A stretch of 64,000 bases of DNA, from contig NZ_AP025487.1 of NCBI RefSeq assembly GCF_024347475.1, positions 3,100,001 through 3,164,000 on the forward strand, written 5' to 3'. Positions 35,274-45,875 of the stretch are shown here, in pieces. Under the pieces are notes generated by a model. That model was not told the DNA's origin. It saw only the letters and a list, made by a program, of their open reading frames with translations, and did no database searches. A program made the position numbers and the translations under genes. The DNA is from Vibrio fortis (lineage in GTDB: Bacteria > Pseudomonadota > Gammaproteobacteria > Enterobacterales > Vibrionaceae). The first letter of the stretch is position 1. Each line of letters opens with the position of its first letter.

Positions 35274-37769
35274 TTAGAACAAACGCTTAGGTTCTCCAAA
35301 GTAATAACCTTGCAGATAATCAATTCCCATATCTTCCGCTAACTCGCACACTTGTTGATTGTGAACGAACTCAGCGACAGTTTTCGCATTAAATACCTGA
35401 CACAGCTTCACCAACTGAGCAGCAATACTGCGCTGTTTTGGGTCTCTATCGATGTTACGGATGAGACTACCATCTAACTTGATGATCTGAGGTTCTAATT
35501 TGATGATCTCATCAATGTTGGAATACCCAGAGCCAAAATCATCAACGATAATGCGAGCGCCTAAGGCTCTAAAGTGATCACACACTTCAATCATTCGTCC
35601 GTAGTCTTTAATCTGCTCAGACTCCAACACTTCTAAGCCCAGTCTAGTCGGATCGTTCATCCCTTGAATCGCCGTTTCCAGTATCATCAAGGTTTTATCG
35701 CTCAATAGATCTTGCGGTGACAAGTTTATGGAGAACGCACCTTGCTTATCTGCCAAATGACCAATCGTGTTTTTAATCATATGACGACTGAGGCGCGTGT
35801 ACAGGTGAGTATCAGCGATAATAGGTAGGAACTTGCCCGGAGGTACGATATTTCCATCGTCCATAATACGAACCAGACACTCTTGGCTCACTTCTTCATG
35901 ACTGCCAGCTGCAACGATAGGTTGTGAGTACGTGATGATATTTTGACTCAAGATGGCGCGGCTTACACAAGACAACCATCCGAGCTGATCTTTACGGTCT
36001 TCTTCACTTACCTGAATGTCTTTCGCGTTAGTGATATGGGTATTGTTACGCACCCCATAGCGCCGAGCTTCGATGGCCTTTAATAGAATTTCTTCACCCG
36101 AATCTTCTGTAAAGTCACAGCGGCTCGCAAAGCCACCACACAACGAAACAGAGAGATAATCTACATCCGCTAAACCATAAGGTTCAAAATTGATGTGCTC
36201 GATGTCATCTGCAAATTGGGCAAAACGGTATTTAATCAACTCGCTCTGAACCAGAGCATCAAAGATGATGGCCCACTCACCCACGCCGATACTAAACAGT
36301 TGTACGCGCTCAAGAGAATCTTTATCCGCATTATTTTGTAATTGCTCTACGAAATGAGTGGATAGATCTCTGAGCAGTTGGTCTCCAACCTGGTAGCCAT
36401 ACTTTTCATTCACTTGATGGAAGTTCGTCAGCTTTAAGGTGAGCAGATGCTCCGAACTCTTCATGCTATTAAGCTGCTCTTTGAGCACGATGCGATTTGG
36501 TAAACCGGTGCGCGAATCCACGCGATAACTTTCAGTGAGACGGCGCGTTTGTTGATGAAGTTTCTTCTCCATCTGGCTGTTCATATGGTCAAGGTCGGCA
36601 ACCGCATTTCTGACCAGATTAAGCAGCGGTGACACCATAGAGTCGATATGATCATCCGTTCGACTGTATTCAATCAACTCATGGGATTCACGCATCGCCA
36701 CATAGGTAAGGCTATGGTGCAAAATCTCTTGTTGTGTGTCCGTTCGATACAGTTCACCCATGCAGTAGGCTCCGCATGCATCAACAACGCCTTCAAACGG
36801 CTTAAGCTCTGTACGACTATCAATAAACTCTAATCGTGACACACAGTTGTAGATCATCACTGATTCGGGTTGATGCATCGCCAAAACTTCCGCACCGTGA
36901 CGAACCTTCTCTGCGGTCAGTGATGGATGGTTATAGCAGAATTGAGCCTCTTCACCGACTTGCCAAGCACTATCAAACTCGATACTGCCATCATCATTGA
37001 TTCGCAGCGGCGTCGAAATACCCTTCTTTCTGCCGGATTCACGATACAGAGGGAAACTCATCAGCTGACTAAAGGGAATATCTTTACCGTCGGCTAAGTA
37101 GTGTTTAAATACATCAATAGCAGGCTTATCGTTGAGACTATACAGGCGATGCCCTTCAGCACGAGTGACTCTAAGCTTCATGCCGATAGGGTTCCACTCA
37201 GAGTAAGCGCCCGACCATACCTTTAAGTTAGGGTTATGCAGTGCAACGGCAACACAAGCATGTTGATATACCTGACCGTTATACATCACCCAACGGCCAT
37301 ACGCATTCTCGTGACACAAACCACCAGCGACAGGCACCGAATAAGGCAACGTGTCAAAGCCTGCATAAATCGGGTAATCACAGCCCTCTAGTTGGTCGCA
37401 AATACTGATCACGGTTTGGCTGTGCTCGGTTAAGTTGAGTGCGTTAACCAGCGCTAATCCATCCAGCCCAGTTTTGCCACTAAATGGTACAACGGTAGAA
37501 CTTAGCGTCGTCTCTTCAAACTCACTGATCATCAGCAAACTGCCGCTGCTTACCTGACGATTATTGTGAATCATATGCTGAACGCTCTGACCGATTAAGG
37601 TCGCGCCTTTGAGGTACGTCAATGTGATATCGGCTAAGCGACTCGCCGATTGGCTGGAAAGTGTAGAGTGTAACTGAATAAGGTACTGTTTATCGGCATG
37701 CCACACTTTTTGTTGTAGATAGGTTTCTAAGGATTCCTCAGAGTTGACGAGAAAAGTGTAGGTATGCAT
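35274..37769 (-). CDS. FIST-GGDEF-EAL signalling protein (upstream paralog)
   Basis: 831 residues from the ATG at 37769, chosen because AAGG is six bases upstream and the N-terminus (MHTYTFLVNSEES) aligns with the paralog's MQSFSLFIHDIEQ; a TTG 12 codons earlier is possible. Same architecture: FIST_N/FIST_C, degenerate GGDEF (GVGEW) and EAL with ECL in place of EAL but the remaining catalytic residues kept. FIST domains are thought to sense small molecules, often amino acids. The 204-base gap to the paralog could hold a second promoter. Confidence 0.85.
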   Translation of the reverse strand: MHTYTFLVNSEESLETYLQQKVWHADKQYLIQLHSTLSSQSASRLADITLTYLKGATLIGQSVQHMIHNNRQVSSGSLLMISEFEETTLSSTVVPFSGKTGLDGLALVNALNLTEHSQTVISICDQLEGCDYPIYAGFDTLPYSVPVAGGLCHENAYGRWVMYNGQVYQHACVAVALHNPNLKVWSGAYSEWNPIGMKLRVTRAEGHRLYSLNDKPAIDVFKHYLADGKDIPFSQLMSFPLYRESGRKKGISTPLRINDDGSIEFDSAWQVGEEAQFCYNHPSLTAEKVRHGAEVLAMHQPESVMIYNCVSRLEFIDSRTELKPFEGVVDACGAYCMGELYRTDTQQEILHHSLTYVAMRESHELIEYSRTDDHIDSMVSPLLNLVRNAVADLDHMNSQMEKKLHQQTRRLTESYRVDSRTGLPNRIVLKEQLNSMKSSEHLLTLKLTNFHQVNEKYGYQVGDQLLRDLSTHFVEQLQNNADKDSLERVQLFSIGVGEWAIIFDALVQSELIKYRFAQFADDIEHINFEPYGLADVDYLSVSLCGGFASRCDFTEDSGEEILLKAIEARRYGVRNNTHITNAKDIQVSEEDRKDQLGWLSCVSRAILSQNIITYSQPIVAAGSHEEVSQECLVRIMDDGNIVPPGKFLPIIADTHLYTRLSRHMIKNTIGHLADKQGAFSINLSPQDLLSDKTLMILETAIQGMNDPTRLGLEVLESEQIKDYGRMIEVCDHFRALGARIIVDDFGSGYSNIDEIIKLEPQIIKLDGSLIRNIDRDPKQRSIAAQLVKLCQVFNAKTVAEFVHNQQVCELAEDMGIDYLQGYYFGEPKRLF

Positions 37770-37931
37770 GCCAAGCCTTGTTGTAATCATATAAGTAGAC
37801 GACAACAGCTTTAATGATGGATATGAATACGATGAAAGCCGTTGTCGATTAGAGAAGCTATTACTGCTTCTTAAACGAAACTCAATGTAACAAGACCCTA
37901 TAATAAATGCGACATAAGCTTAAGGTCGCGA

Positions 37932-38648
37932 TTAAATTAGTCGCATAAGATCTCTTAATTGTGAAATTTCGATATCAGGCAACACACGCACTTTCGATGC
38001 CTGCTGAATATTTACGTTTTTATCATTAAACCAACACGCCTGATAGCCATTGACCTTAGCACCATAAACATCGCTGATAAGATGATCACCAACGTGTAAA
38101 ATATGGTGAGCCGGAATATCGAGATGCTGCTGCGCTTGAGTAAACATATCAGGATAAGGCTTAGCTCTGCCATCGGGTCCCGCTTTCAATATCAACTGAA
38201 AATAGTCCCCCAAACCGATTTTGTGCGGATCGACATTACCGTTAGTGATGGCTATTAGAGGAAGCTTTTCACAGAGAGCCTGCATCACACAATGCGTCTC
38301 TTGAGGGACATCGATTTGGTTTCTGAGCCACAATGCATGCTCAATGCCCGCCTTAGCCGCAGCAGTCGCTTCGGCTTCTTTATAGCCAAGCTGCATCAGC
38401 CCTTGTTTGATTTGCGTTTCACGCCACAAAGTCACATCATGCTTCAACTCAGGATTTGCCTGCGCGACTTGAACCTTTACTTGGTGCCACTCATCCAGAG
38501 ACAAAGATGACGATACTGGGTGCTCTGTGAACAACCACTTCGCCATATCCTTTTCTACTTTCATGATCACAGGCCAGTTGTCATAAAGCGTGTCATCTAG
38601 GTCAAACGTCATCGCCTTAATCGAGTTCAATCCACGGTAGAGTTGCAT
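37932..38648 (-). CDS. yigB: HAD hydrolase YigB (flavin pathway phosphatase)
   Basis: 238 residues. HAD motif I is FDLDDTLYDN near residue 15, motif II ITNGN, motif III a Lys in GRAKPYPDMF and motif IV HVGDHLISDV. E. coli YigB dephosphorylates 5-amino-6-(5-phosphoribitylamino)uracil in riboflavin synthesis. Last gene of the lptM-lysA-dapF-yigA-xerC-yigB run; nine bases after xerC. Confidence 0.93.
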   Translation of the reverse strand: MQLYRGLNSIKAMTFDLDDTLYDNWPVIMKVEKDMAKWLFTEHPVSSSLSLDEWHQVKVQVAQANPELKHDVTLWRETQIKQGLMQLGYKEAEATAAAKAGIEHALWLRNQIDVPQETHCVMQALCEKLPLIAITNGNVDPHKIGLGDYFQLILKAGPDGRAKPYPDMFTQAQQHLDIPAHHILHVGDHLISDVYGAKVNGYQACWFNDKNVNIQQASKVRVLPDIEISQLRDLMRLI

Positions 38649-38657
38649 TCGTGCCTC

Positions 38658-39590
38658 TTATTCTTTGCTTCTTTTACGAGCTCTTGGGTGCGCCTGATCG
38701 TACGCTTGTGCCAAGTGTTGAAAGTCCAAGTGTGTATAGATCTGGGTTGTTGAGATGTTTTCATGTCCTAAGAGTTCTTGGACAGCCCTTAGGTTCTGAC
38801 TCGATTCTAAAACATGGGTCGCAAATGAGTGGCGAAGTTTGTGAGGGCTAATATGACTGGCCACCGCCTGCTTCTTGCCCCACTCTTCCATACGCTTCTG
38901 TACACTACGGTGGGAGATACGCGTACCCAGTTTAGATACAAACAACGCAGGCTCTCCGGGCGCAGCTAATTCACCACGCACCTTAAGCCATTTCTCAACG
39001 CACTCTTTGGCTTGGCCAGAAAAAGGCGCCTTACGCTCTTTATCACCCTTACCAATCACTCGAATCTCGCCCTGACGAGCCTGAATATCTTTCAGATTGA
39101 TGCCCACCAGTTCAGCCAGACGCAAGCCTGCACCGTACATGACTTCCATCATTGCTCGATCACGAATCGATAAGGGATCACTTTCATCAACCTCAAGCAG
39201 CTGACCTACTTCATCCACATCTAGGTTCTTTGGCAACGGACGCTGCTTACGCGGTGCCGATACCCCCTTCGCAGGGTTTGCTGAAATCTCGCCTCGTAGC
39301 ACTAAGAAATCAAAGAAGCTACGCAGTGAAGAAAGACGCGTCGCCAAACTACTCGCCTTAATCCCTTCACGCATGCCTTTACTGGCTAACTGGCGCACCC
39401 ACGCAGCATCGACTTGCTGCCAGTCTTTAAGACCTAGGGTGACCAGTTGAGCGGCCATGGTTTCTAGTTGCTGTTTGTAATTGCGCTGAGTATGCAGACT
39501 CAGTCCTTTCTCGCTTCTTAAGTACTCATAGAAACGAGAAAGTGGTTTTTGGAGGCGATTAGGAAGAGGTGTGTTGGGCTCTAGGCTCAT
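38658..39590 (-). CDS. xerC: Tyrosine recombinase XerC
   Basis: 310 residues from the ATG at 39590, overlapping the end of yigA by 32 bases. The catalytic set is complete: R157 (GLRLAE), K181, H250-KL-R253 ([10 protein letters not shown]), H276 ([11 protein letters not shown]) and the nucleophile Y285 (QIYTHLDF). With XerD it resolves chromosome dimers at dif. Placement in the dapF-yigA-xerC-yigB operon is that of E. coli. Confidence 0.96.
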   Translation of the reverse strand: MSLEPNTPLPNRLQKPLSRFYEYLRSEKGLSLHTQRNYKQQLETMAAQLVTLGLKDWQQVDAAWVRQLASKGMREGIKASSLATRLSSLRSFFDFLVLRGEISANPAKGVSAPRKQRPLPKNLDVDEVGQLLEVDESDPLSIRDRAMMEVMYGAGLRLAELVGINLKDIQARQGEIRVIGKGDKERKAPFSGQAKECVEKWLKVRGELAAPGEPALFVSKLGTRISHRSVQKRMEEWGKKQAVASHISPHKLRHSFATHVLESSQNLRAVQELLGHENISTTQIYTHLDFQHLAQAYDQAHPRARKRSKE

Positions 39591-40257
39591 TATCAATCTG
39601 CCAAGGTAAGGTCTCTGCCATATGAGCAACAACAAGTGCTAAATGACGCAAGAAAAGGGTATCCATGTAGGGCTGAAAGTGACCACCATCTTCACTAGAG
39701 AAGGCCAGCAACCCAATCGGAGACTGTTTTGCCAACGGCAGCACTACATACGATCCTAGCTCAGGAGCAGGTTGTTCGCCAAATAGGTCTTGGCGATCGC
39801 TCTTTCTCAAGCGACCAAGGTACGCATCTTTACCATTGAGGTGATTCAACGAAAATTTAGCATAGCCCTCATCACTGAGCTGATAAAAACCACCCTGAGA
39901 CAGAATACGAACATACGCCTTAAGACCAAGCTCAGTCGCTTTCTGCTCTACCGCTTTAATCACCTGCATGAAATCACGACATTTCAGCACTTGGTCCTGC
40001 AGCGCCATAAACTCATAGAAGGTTTTATCGTTATTGGCCGCCAGTGACATTAAGCTGGTGATCTCTTCTTCAAGCTCTTCAATGCGTTGACGCTGACGCT
40101 TCAATTGCACTTCGACTAAAGAGACAGCACCCTGCTCTACATTATTAATCGCAAGGCGATCCACCAGCTCTCTCCTATCTTGGAAGAAGTCTGGGTTATC
40201 ACGCAAATATTCAGCAACCACTTCTGCCGTTAGCGCATCGGCTTCTACGTAAGACAA
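39559..40257 (-). CDS. yigA: DUF484 family protein (YigA)
   Basis: 232 residues: N-terminal helices ([22 protein letters not shown]), a coiled-coil stretch (about 50-75) and a GAF-like C-terminal domain. This is the DUF484/YigA family, always beside xerC. Function unknown. It lies 29 bases after dapF and overlaps xerC by 32 bases, so it is translationally coupled. Confidence 0.9.
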   Translation of the reverse strand: MSYVEADALTAEVVAEYLRDNPDFFQDRRELVDRLAINNVEQGAVSLVEVQLKRQRQRIEELEEEITSLMSLAANNDKTFYEFMALQDQVLKCRDFMQVIKAVEQKATELGLKAYVRILSQGGFYQLSDEGYAKFSLNHLNGKDAYLGRLRKSDRQDLFGEQPAPELGSYVVLPLAKQSPIGLLAFSSEDGGHFQPYMDTLFLRHLALVVAHMAETLPWQIDNEPRAQHTSS

Positions 40258-40286
40258 AACCTATCCTTATTTATTATTAATGGTGA

Positions 40287-41117
40287 TCAGCAAGAGAGCT
40301 GACCATCAAAGACGTGTGTAGCAGGGCCTGTCATAAACAGCGGTTTACCTGGACCTTGCCAACTGATCTGTAGATCGCCGCCTGGTAGGCGCACTTTTAC
40401 ATTATTAGATAGCAAGCCCTGAGTAATACCCACAGCAACAGCGCCACAAGCACCGCTTCCGCACGCTTGGGTCTCACCTGCACCACGTTCGTAAACACGT
40501 AGGCGAACTTCGTCACGAGTGACTACCTGCATAAAACCGGCATTCACACGCTCAGGGAAACGCTCGTGTGACTCAAGCAGCGGACCAATGGTATCAACAT
40601 CTGCGGTATCCACATCATCAACTACTGTCACTACATGAGGGTTACCCATGCTTACCGCGCCACAGAAAAGCGTGTGCTCATCGGTACGCAGAATGTAGGT
40701 TTTCTCTGACTGTTTAGCTTTGAAAGGGATCTTACTTGGCTCGAACTCAGGCACGCCCATATTAACCGTGATCTGATCGTTCTCCTCAATCTTAAGAACC
40801 ATCTTGCCTTTCTTGGTGCTCACATTGATGCTGTATTTGTTGGTCAGCCCTTTCATGCGCACAAAGCGAGCAAAGCAACGAGCACCGTTGCCACACTGTT
40901 CGACTTCGCTACCATCGGCATTAAAAATACGATAGTGGAAATCCGTTTCTGGGTCGTACGGAGCCTCAACCACCAGCAGTTGGTCGAAACCAACGCCGGT
41001 ATGACGATCCGCCAAACGGCGGATCAGGTCTGGAGAGAAGAAGATGTTTTGAGTAATGCAGTCCACGACCATGAAATCATTGCCCAAACCATGCATTTTT
41101 GAAAAGTGGAAGTGCAT
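40287..41117 (-). CDS. dapF: Diaminopimelate epimerase DapF
   Basis: 276 residues. The two catalytic Cys are C75 ([11 protein letters not shown]) and C219 ([10 protein letters not shown]), the two-base mechanism of DAP epimerase. It interconverts LL- and meso-diaminopimelate, supplying peptidoglycan and lysine synthesis. It follows lysA by 11 bases. Confidence 0.97.
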   Translation of the reverse strand: MHFHFSKMHGLGNDFMVVDCITQNIFFSPDLIRRLADRHTGVGFDQLLVVEAPYDPETDFHYRIFNADGSEVEQCGNGARCFARFVRMKGLTNKYSINVSTKKGKMVLKIEENDQITVNMGVPEFEPSKIPFKAKQSEKTYILRTDEHTLFCGAVSMGNPHVVTVVDDVDTADVDTIGPLLESHERFPERVNAGFMQVVTRDEVRLRVYERGAGETQACGSGACGAVAVGITQGLLSNNVKVRLPGGDLQISWQGPGKPLFMTGPATHVFDGQLSC

Positions 41118-41128
41118 AACGCTTAAAC

Positions 41129-42382
41129 TTACTCCGGAAGAATGTTTTCAAGTTCCCACAAGCTCGTTAGCTCTTCACGCTGACGAACAAGATGAGTTTT
41201 ATCGCCATCAACCATCACTTCTGCTGCACGAGAGCGAGTGTTGTAGTTCGATGACATCACGAAGCCATAAGCACCTGCAGAACGCACCGCTAGGAGATCG
41301 CCCTCTTCAAGAACAAGCGCGCGATCTTTACCTAAGAAGTCACCGGTTTCACAGATAGGACCCACTAAATCATAAGTCACTGCTTCACCTTCACGTGGAA
41401 CAACAGGGACAATGTCTTGCCATGCTTGGTATAGCGCTGGACGCATCAAGTCATTCATCGCAGCATCGATGATGGCAAAGTTCTTATATTCAGTCGGTTT
41501 TAGGAATTCGACTTTTGTTAATAATACACCAGCGTTAGCAGCAATCGCTCTTCCAGGTTCGAAAATCAGCTCTAGATCAGCATGATTATCTAGTCGAGCT
41601 AGTAACGCTTTTGCATAGTCGGATGGTTGCGGCGGTAATTCATCACGGTAAACCACCCCTAAACCACCACCCACATCGAGATGTTTGATGTTAATACCAT
41701 CAGCGCGTAGTTGGTCAATCAGAGCCAACAAGCGATCAGTCGCATCGATGAACGGTTCAATGTCAGTTAGTTGGGAACCGATATGACAGTCGATACCGTG
41801 GATATCGAGGTTCTCAAGCTGCTGAGCAAACGCATACACGGCAGGTGCACGGTCAAAGGCGATACCAAATTTGTTATCACGCAGACCCGTAGAGATATAA
41901 GGGTGAGTATTTGCATCAACGTCTGGGTTAATACGCAGAGAAATTGGCGCCTTCACACCAAGCTCGCCAGCAACTTTATTTAGGCGCTCTAACTCAGGCT
42001 CTGATTCCACGTTAAAACATTTAATCTTCAACTCAAGCGCACGTTTCATCTCTGCCGCTGTTTTGCCGACACCAGAGAACACAACCTTAGATGGATCACC
42101 ACCCGCTGCAATAACACGCTCCAGTTCACCACCAGATACGATATCGAAGCCAGAGCCCAATCTTGCCAGTGTATTTAGTACACCTAGGTTAGAGTTCGCT
42201 TTTACGGCATAGCAAACCAAGTGAGGATGCTCACCCACAGAAGAGTCGAACGCGTTCCAGTGACGTTCTAGAGTGGCGCGAGAGTATACGTACAGTGGCG
42301 TGCCGTATTGCTCTGCCAGTTGTGAAAGTGCGACGTTTTCAGCCCAAAGCTGGCCATCATCCTGATAGTTGAAGTAATCCAA
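41129..42382 (-). CDS. lysA: Diaminopimelate decarboxylase LysA
   Basis: 417-residue PLP enzyme of fold type III. PLP binds K61 in [17 protein letters not shown], the GGGLG phosphate-binding loop and the catalytic Cys region [11 protein letters not shown] are present. It makes lysine from meso-DAP. Here it is clustered with dapF (unlike E. coli, where lysA stands elsewhere) between lptM and dapF. Confidence 0.97.
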   Translation of the reverse strand: MDYFNYQDDGQLWAENVALSQLAEQYGTPLYVYSRATLERHWNAFDSSVGEHPHLVCYAVKANSNLGVLNTLARLGSGFDIVSGGELERVIAAGGDPSKVVFSGVGKTAAEMKRALELKIKCFNVESEPELERLNKVAGELGVKAPISLRINPDVDANTHPYISTGLRDNKFGIAFDRAPAVYAFAQQLENLDIHGIDCHIGSQLTDIEPFIDATDRLLALIDQLRADGINIKHLDVGGGLGVVYRDELPPQPSDYAKALLARLDNHADLELIFEPGRAIAANAGVLLTKVEFLKPTEYKNFAIIDAAMNDLMRPALYQAWQDIVPVVPREGEAVTYDLVGPICETGDFLGKDRALVLEEGDLLAVRSAGAYGFVMSSNYNTRSRAAEVMVDGDKTHLVRQREELTSLWELENILPE

Positions 42383-42430
42383 AATTCTTATCCCTTATCC
42401 GTTACGATTGCTACTACATTGTTGATTCAC

Positions 42431-42547
42431 TTATTGCGATTGTTCATTTTGCTGCGCATCATCAGGTAAGTAGAGCGGACCAGTTTGACCACAGCCCGAA
42501 AGACCAATAACAGACAACATAAACAGAGCGGTAATTAACTTTTTCAT
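42431..42547 (-). CDS. lptM: LPS translocon maturation lipoprotein LptM (YifL)
   Basis: 38 residues. A lipoprotein signal ends LSGC (Cys at residue 18), then GQTGPLYLP and an acidic Gln-rich tail: exactly the LptM/YifL pattern. LptM assists assembly and disulfide maturation of LptD at the outer membrane. The open frame extends upstream, but the ATG at 42547 gives the family N-terminus MKKLITALF. First gene of the lysA-dapF operon and divergent from cyaY; the two genes' upstream regions overlap. Confidence 0.92.
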   Translation of the reverse strand: MKKLITALFMLSVIGLSGCGQTGPLYLPDDAQQNEQSQ

Positions 42548-42622
42548 TTTGCATATCGTGATTATTAACTCAATGCCCCCTATAATCGCACCACACTCAA
42601 GAAAAGCAATAGGATAGAAAGG

Positions 42623-42937
42623 ATGAACGATACTGAATTTCATCAGCTAGTCGATATACAGATGCAAAACATCGAAGAAGCGATCGATGAATCAGAGGCT
42701 GACATCGATTACGAAGTGACTGGCAACGTGATGACGCTGGAGTTTGAAGACCGCAGCCAAATCATCATTAACCGCCAAGAGCCAATGAAAGAGATCTGGC
42801 TAGCGTCTAAGTCAGGTGGCTTTCACTTCAAGTTGATTGAAGACAAATGGACATGCTCAAAGACAGGCATGGAGCTATTTGAGATGGTTAAAGCTGAGTG
42901 TGAGAAACACGCCGGTGAAGAGATCGACTGGGTTTAA
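42623..42937 (+). CDS. cyaY: Iron-sulfur assembly protein CyaY (frataxin homolog)
   Basis: 104 residues, typical frataxin length. An acidic helix 1 (IEEAIDESEADIDYEV) provides the iron-binding ridge, and the beta-sheet core contains IIINRQEP and IWLASKSGGFHF. It regulates IscS/IscU cluster assembly. AGAAAGG upstream is the ribosome binding site. Convergent with cyaA. Confidence 0.95.
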   Translation: MNDTEFHQLVDIQMQNIEEAIDESEADIDYEVTGNVMTLEFEDRSQIIINRQEPMKEIWLASKSGGFHFKLIEDKWTCSKTGMELFEMVKAECEKHAGEEIDWV

Positions 42938-42970
42938 TCTATCCATGGATACCCCAAAGCGACCAATGTA

Positions 42971-43000
42971 AAAAAGGAGCGACTCAGTCACTCCTTTTTT
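42971..43000. terminator. Bidirectional terminator between cyaY and cyaA
   Basis: GGAG-C-GACT-C-AGTC-A-CTCC stem with A5 before and T6 after. Confidence 0.85.
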
Positions 43001-43004
43001 GTTG

Positions 43005-45533
43005 CTAAACGTTAGCGATCTTAGAATTACGCGAAGAGAGCGTGGCATCGTTACGATAAGGCACCACGTAAGATTGCCCATCATCAGGGTGAACAATCTG
43101 ATAATACTGAGGAAGATTGAAGTTAATCAGCTTCGACGCCACCTTGGAATCATCTTTCACAGAGGTGTAGAAAGAGTTCACACTCGCAATCATCTCGTCT
43201 TTCTGGCCACTGTATTGGTGGTAAACCTCAACCTGATTCGACTCATCCAATACGTAGATGTTGAAACCCTTATCGGTATCCTCAAAGAAGAACTGAATCA
43301 ACCCCTCACTGGCAAAGCCATCGACCACTTCTGGTAGTTGGTACTCTTGCTCTTTATCCAACATCAACAGTGGTGAGCCCTTCAGCTTATTGGTTGAGAT
43401 GCTGCGATAGAAGTCGACGGAGTTTTCTAGCATCTGCACCGATACGCCACGACGCTCAAAGAACAGACCAAACATCTTGTTAGCCAGACGAATCGCTTTG
43501 AATCGACGACGCTTCTCTTGCTCAATCGGCTTCAAACGCAGATCAATACACTCAGCAAGCAGTTGGTAAACCATATTGCGAATCACACCGCGCAGGTTTT
43601 TGCTGTAACAGAACACGTCTACCGACTCTGGCGGTAGCGCATCTTGGTGCATTTTACCCAATACGGTTTTTAAAGCGTCGAGCATTGCCGTCTCACCTTG
43701 GAAATGCAGTGTTCGCACTTCATGCCAAGAGTTACGGTAAACCAAATCGACACTACCCACCAGGCTCTGACCTTCTTCGCCAAAACTAAAAATGTCTGCA
43801 CTCTTCAAATCGACCTTCAAAGAACGAGCACTCAACTCTGAGGTTGGATCGTTCTCAAAGTTGATGAACATCGCCAATTGGCTGATCTCACACGGGCTCG
43901 CCAGCGCTTGCATACTCGGACGGCGCTTGCGCAATGAGAAGGTGTTACGCAGATCGCTCACCATCTGATAGAACTTATCGATATCAATGTGTGCGTCACG
44001 AACCACAGAGTGAAGGCGTGTGGACTCAGTGATCAGTCCATTAAAGAACGACCACGCAACCAACTTACTCAAGTACTCATGGTGCTCAAGCGACGGTTGA
44101 CCAAGAATTCGGTGAGCAATCAAAGGCTGCTTATACAGATACCACCCAGCCTTATTAGTTTGACCCTGCCTTACCTCGATAAAACTCAGATCAGGCTCAT
44201 GCAGATCCGGTGAGATTTGAGGATTAAGAAGTGTCACCTTGCCCGGTAGCACCTCAAACGCTGCATACAGCTTACGAGCAAGAATACTGATATCTTGTGG
44301 GCTAATAGCTGAGGTGATGTCATTACGACGTGCAAACTGAATTAGGTTGCGGTAGCTGAGCATCAAGGCATCTAATAGAGCGTGGTGAACGACTTTAACT
44401 TGTTCAACCTTCCAGTTACGGCGGTTATCCAACTCAACGATAGTCTCATGATCCCAGTTCCAAGATTGAGTCATCTCGGTTAATGCTTCACGACGCCAAG
44501 CAACAGAGCCAACTCCAGCCTCACGCGATAACTTCTCATGAGTTTTGAGATAAAAACAGCGGCGAACAAGATCAAGACGCGTATCATCGTTGATACGTTC
44601 AAGATAGCGAGTCACTTTCTCAAGCATCAAGTAGTAACTATCCATCCCGTACAAGTCAGGTTCATCGGCAAAGAAACGACGCTTGGTATCAATACTCAGA
44701 AGTTGAGTATGTGGGTACTCCCACGAGTAAGCCTCTAACAGGATCGCTTTTAAAACTGATTTGTATGGAGAGTCGATGCTTTTGTATAACTGCCACAGGT
44801 TGGATCCGAAATACTCTTCCGCTGGAATTCGGTTTAATTTGCCGAAATCAATCCACTGAGAGCAATCGATATAGCCCTTGTTACACAGATCGTGCACATA
44901 CTCGTCATAACACTCTTCCATTTCTGGAGGAATGATCTGCCAAAGCAGACGCTGACCAGCCAAACGCACCGCCGAACGATAGAACTCGTCCAACAGCAAG
45001 AGATGCTGCGAAGAGCCACAGTTATCACCCGTCATCTCTTCCGAATGGTTTGAGCGGAAACGCTGTTCATCCATCAAGAAGAAGTTAGCCTCAACCCCAA
45101 GCGTTTGAGCCCAATCGGTGATAAGCAGACACTTGTTAGTCAAACTATCACGAGCACCACCATCCATATCAGGTGATACGCAGACCCAAATATCAAGATC
45201 GCTTGAAGTACTTTGACCAATAGAAGAAGTACTGCCCATGGTGTAGAGACCGAGAATCTCTGGATAATCCGTTTCGGCAAGCTTACCGCCTAACGTCAGC
45301 TCAGTATCTTCGACAAATTGCTTTTGGAATTCATTAGGCGTGAAACTACGAATTCCAAAAGGAACTTGTTGGTCATAGAAACCAGGCATCATAGGGTGGT
45401 TGTAGTGAAGCAGTGCAGGGATAAGATGGAATACGCGCTGACTTTGCAAATCCATCAACGCCAACGCACGATCAATGCGCTGTTGATTTAGATTATCCAA
45501 CCGTTGAATCAAAGTCTGAGTGTATGCCTGCAA
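43005..45533 (-). CDS. cyaA: Class I adenylate cyclase CyaA
   Basis: 842 residues (E. coli 848). The catalytic region has GSTSSIGQ (100-107) and SDLDIWVC (111-118). The C-terminal half is the regulatory domain. It makes cAMP for CRP. The start codon is TTG at 45533 with AAGGA nine bases upstream; a UUG start is also used in E. coli cyaA and limits translation. Divergent from hemC, with CRP-like sites between. Confidence 0.97.
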   Translation of the reverse strand: MQAYTQTLIQRLDNLNQQRIDRALALMDLQSQRVFHLIPALLHYNHPMMPGFYDQQVPFGIRSFTPNEFQKQFVEDTELTLGGKLAETDYPEILGLYTMGSTSSIGQSTSSDLDIWVCVSPDMDGGARDSLTNKCLLITDWAQTLGVEANFFLMDEQRFRSNHSEEMTGDNCGSSQHLLLLDEFYRSAVRLAGQRLLWQIIPPEMEECYDEYVHDLCNKGYIDCSQWIDFGKLNRIPAEEYFGSNLWQLYKSIDSPYKSVLKAILLEAYSWEYPHTQLLSIDTKRRFFADEPDLYGMDSYYLMLEKVTRYLERINDDTRLDLVRRCFYLKTHEKLSREAGVGSVAWRREALTEMTQSWNWDHETIVELDNRRNWKVEQVKVVHHALLDALMLSYRNLIQFARRNDITSAISPQDISILARKLYAAFEVLPGKVTLLNPQISPDLHEPDLSFIEVRQGQTNKAGWYLYKQPLIAHRILGQPSLEHHEYLSKLVAWSFFNGLITESTRLHSVVRDAHIDIDKFYQMVSDLRNTFSLRKRRPSMQALASPCEISQLAMFINFENDPTSELSARSLKVDLKSADIFSFGEEGQSLVGSVDLVYRNSWHEVRTLHFQGETAMLDALKTVLGKMHQDALPPESVDVFCYSKNLRGVIRNMVYQLLAECIDLRLKPIEQEKRRRFKAIRLANKMFGLFFERRGVSVQMLENSVDFYRSISTNKLKGSPLLMLDKEQEYQLPEVVDGFASEGLIQFFFEDTDKGFNIYVLDESNQVEVYHQYSGQKDEMIASVNSFYTSVKDDSKVASKLINFNLPQYYQIVHPDDGQSYVVPYRNDATLSSRNSKIANV

Positions 45534-45597
45534 GGTAAGTCCTTGGTTGAGATTAAATGCACTTCTGTTTAGTTACTGAACGAAAGCAACAACAAAA

Positions 45598-45757
45598 CGT
45601 GATCAATTTAACACTTTTACTGTTAATGGTAAAGCAAAGCTAGCGATGCTGCCACCTTTGTTCCGCTAGGAAAAACGTTAAATCCACGGCATGGTAGTGT
45701 CCTCTTTATTGACTATTTCTAATAATAGCCCATGTTTCAAATGAGATACCAATCACA
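45598..45757. promoter_or_regulatory. Two CRP-like sites in the cyaA/hemC intergenic region
   Basis: CGTGA-TCAATT-TAACA (45598-45613) matches TGTGA-N6-TCACA at 8 of 10 positions; TGAGA-TACCAA-TCACA (45742-45757) at 9 of 10. The surrounding 342-base gap (45534-45875) has no gene and must hold the cyaA and hemC promoters. CRP control of cyaA is known in enterics; here it is inferred. Confidence 0.5.
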
Positions 45758-45875
45758 CTATTTTGGTGAAGTAATGAAATTCCTTTATCTATCAAAGCTC
45801 GCAATGATCTAACAGTAAGAATTTTCTGCCCAGAGTGTTAGGATTAGGCTATTACAGACTCATATCGGAATCACC

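Noticed and set aside
41386..41401. TTCACGTGGAACA, a second possible parS
   Set aside because: Only the central TCACGTG and part of one arm match; it lies inside lysA and has too many mismatches.
45747..45757. TACCAATC motif resembling the IS630-element end, in the cyaA/hemC gap
   Set aside because: Only eight bases match and no partner end is nearby; the CRP-like reading explains it better.
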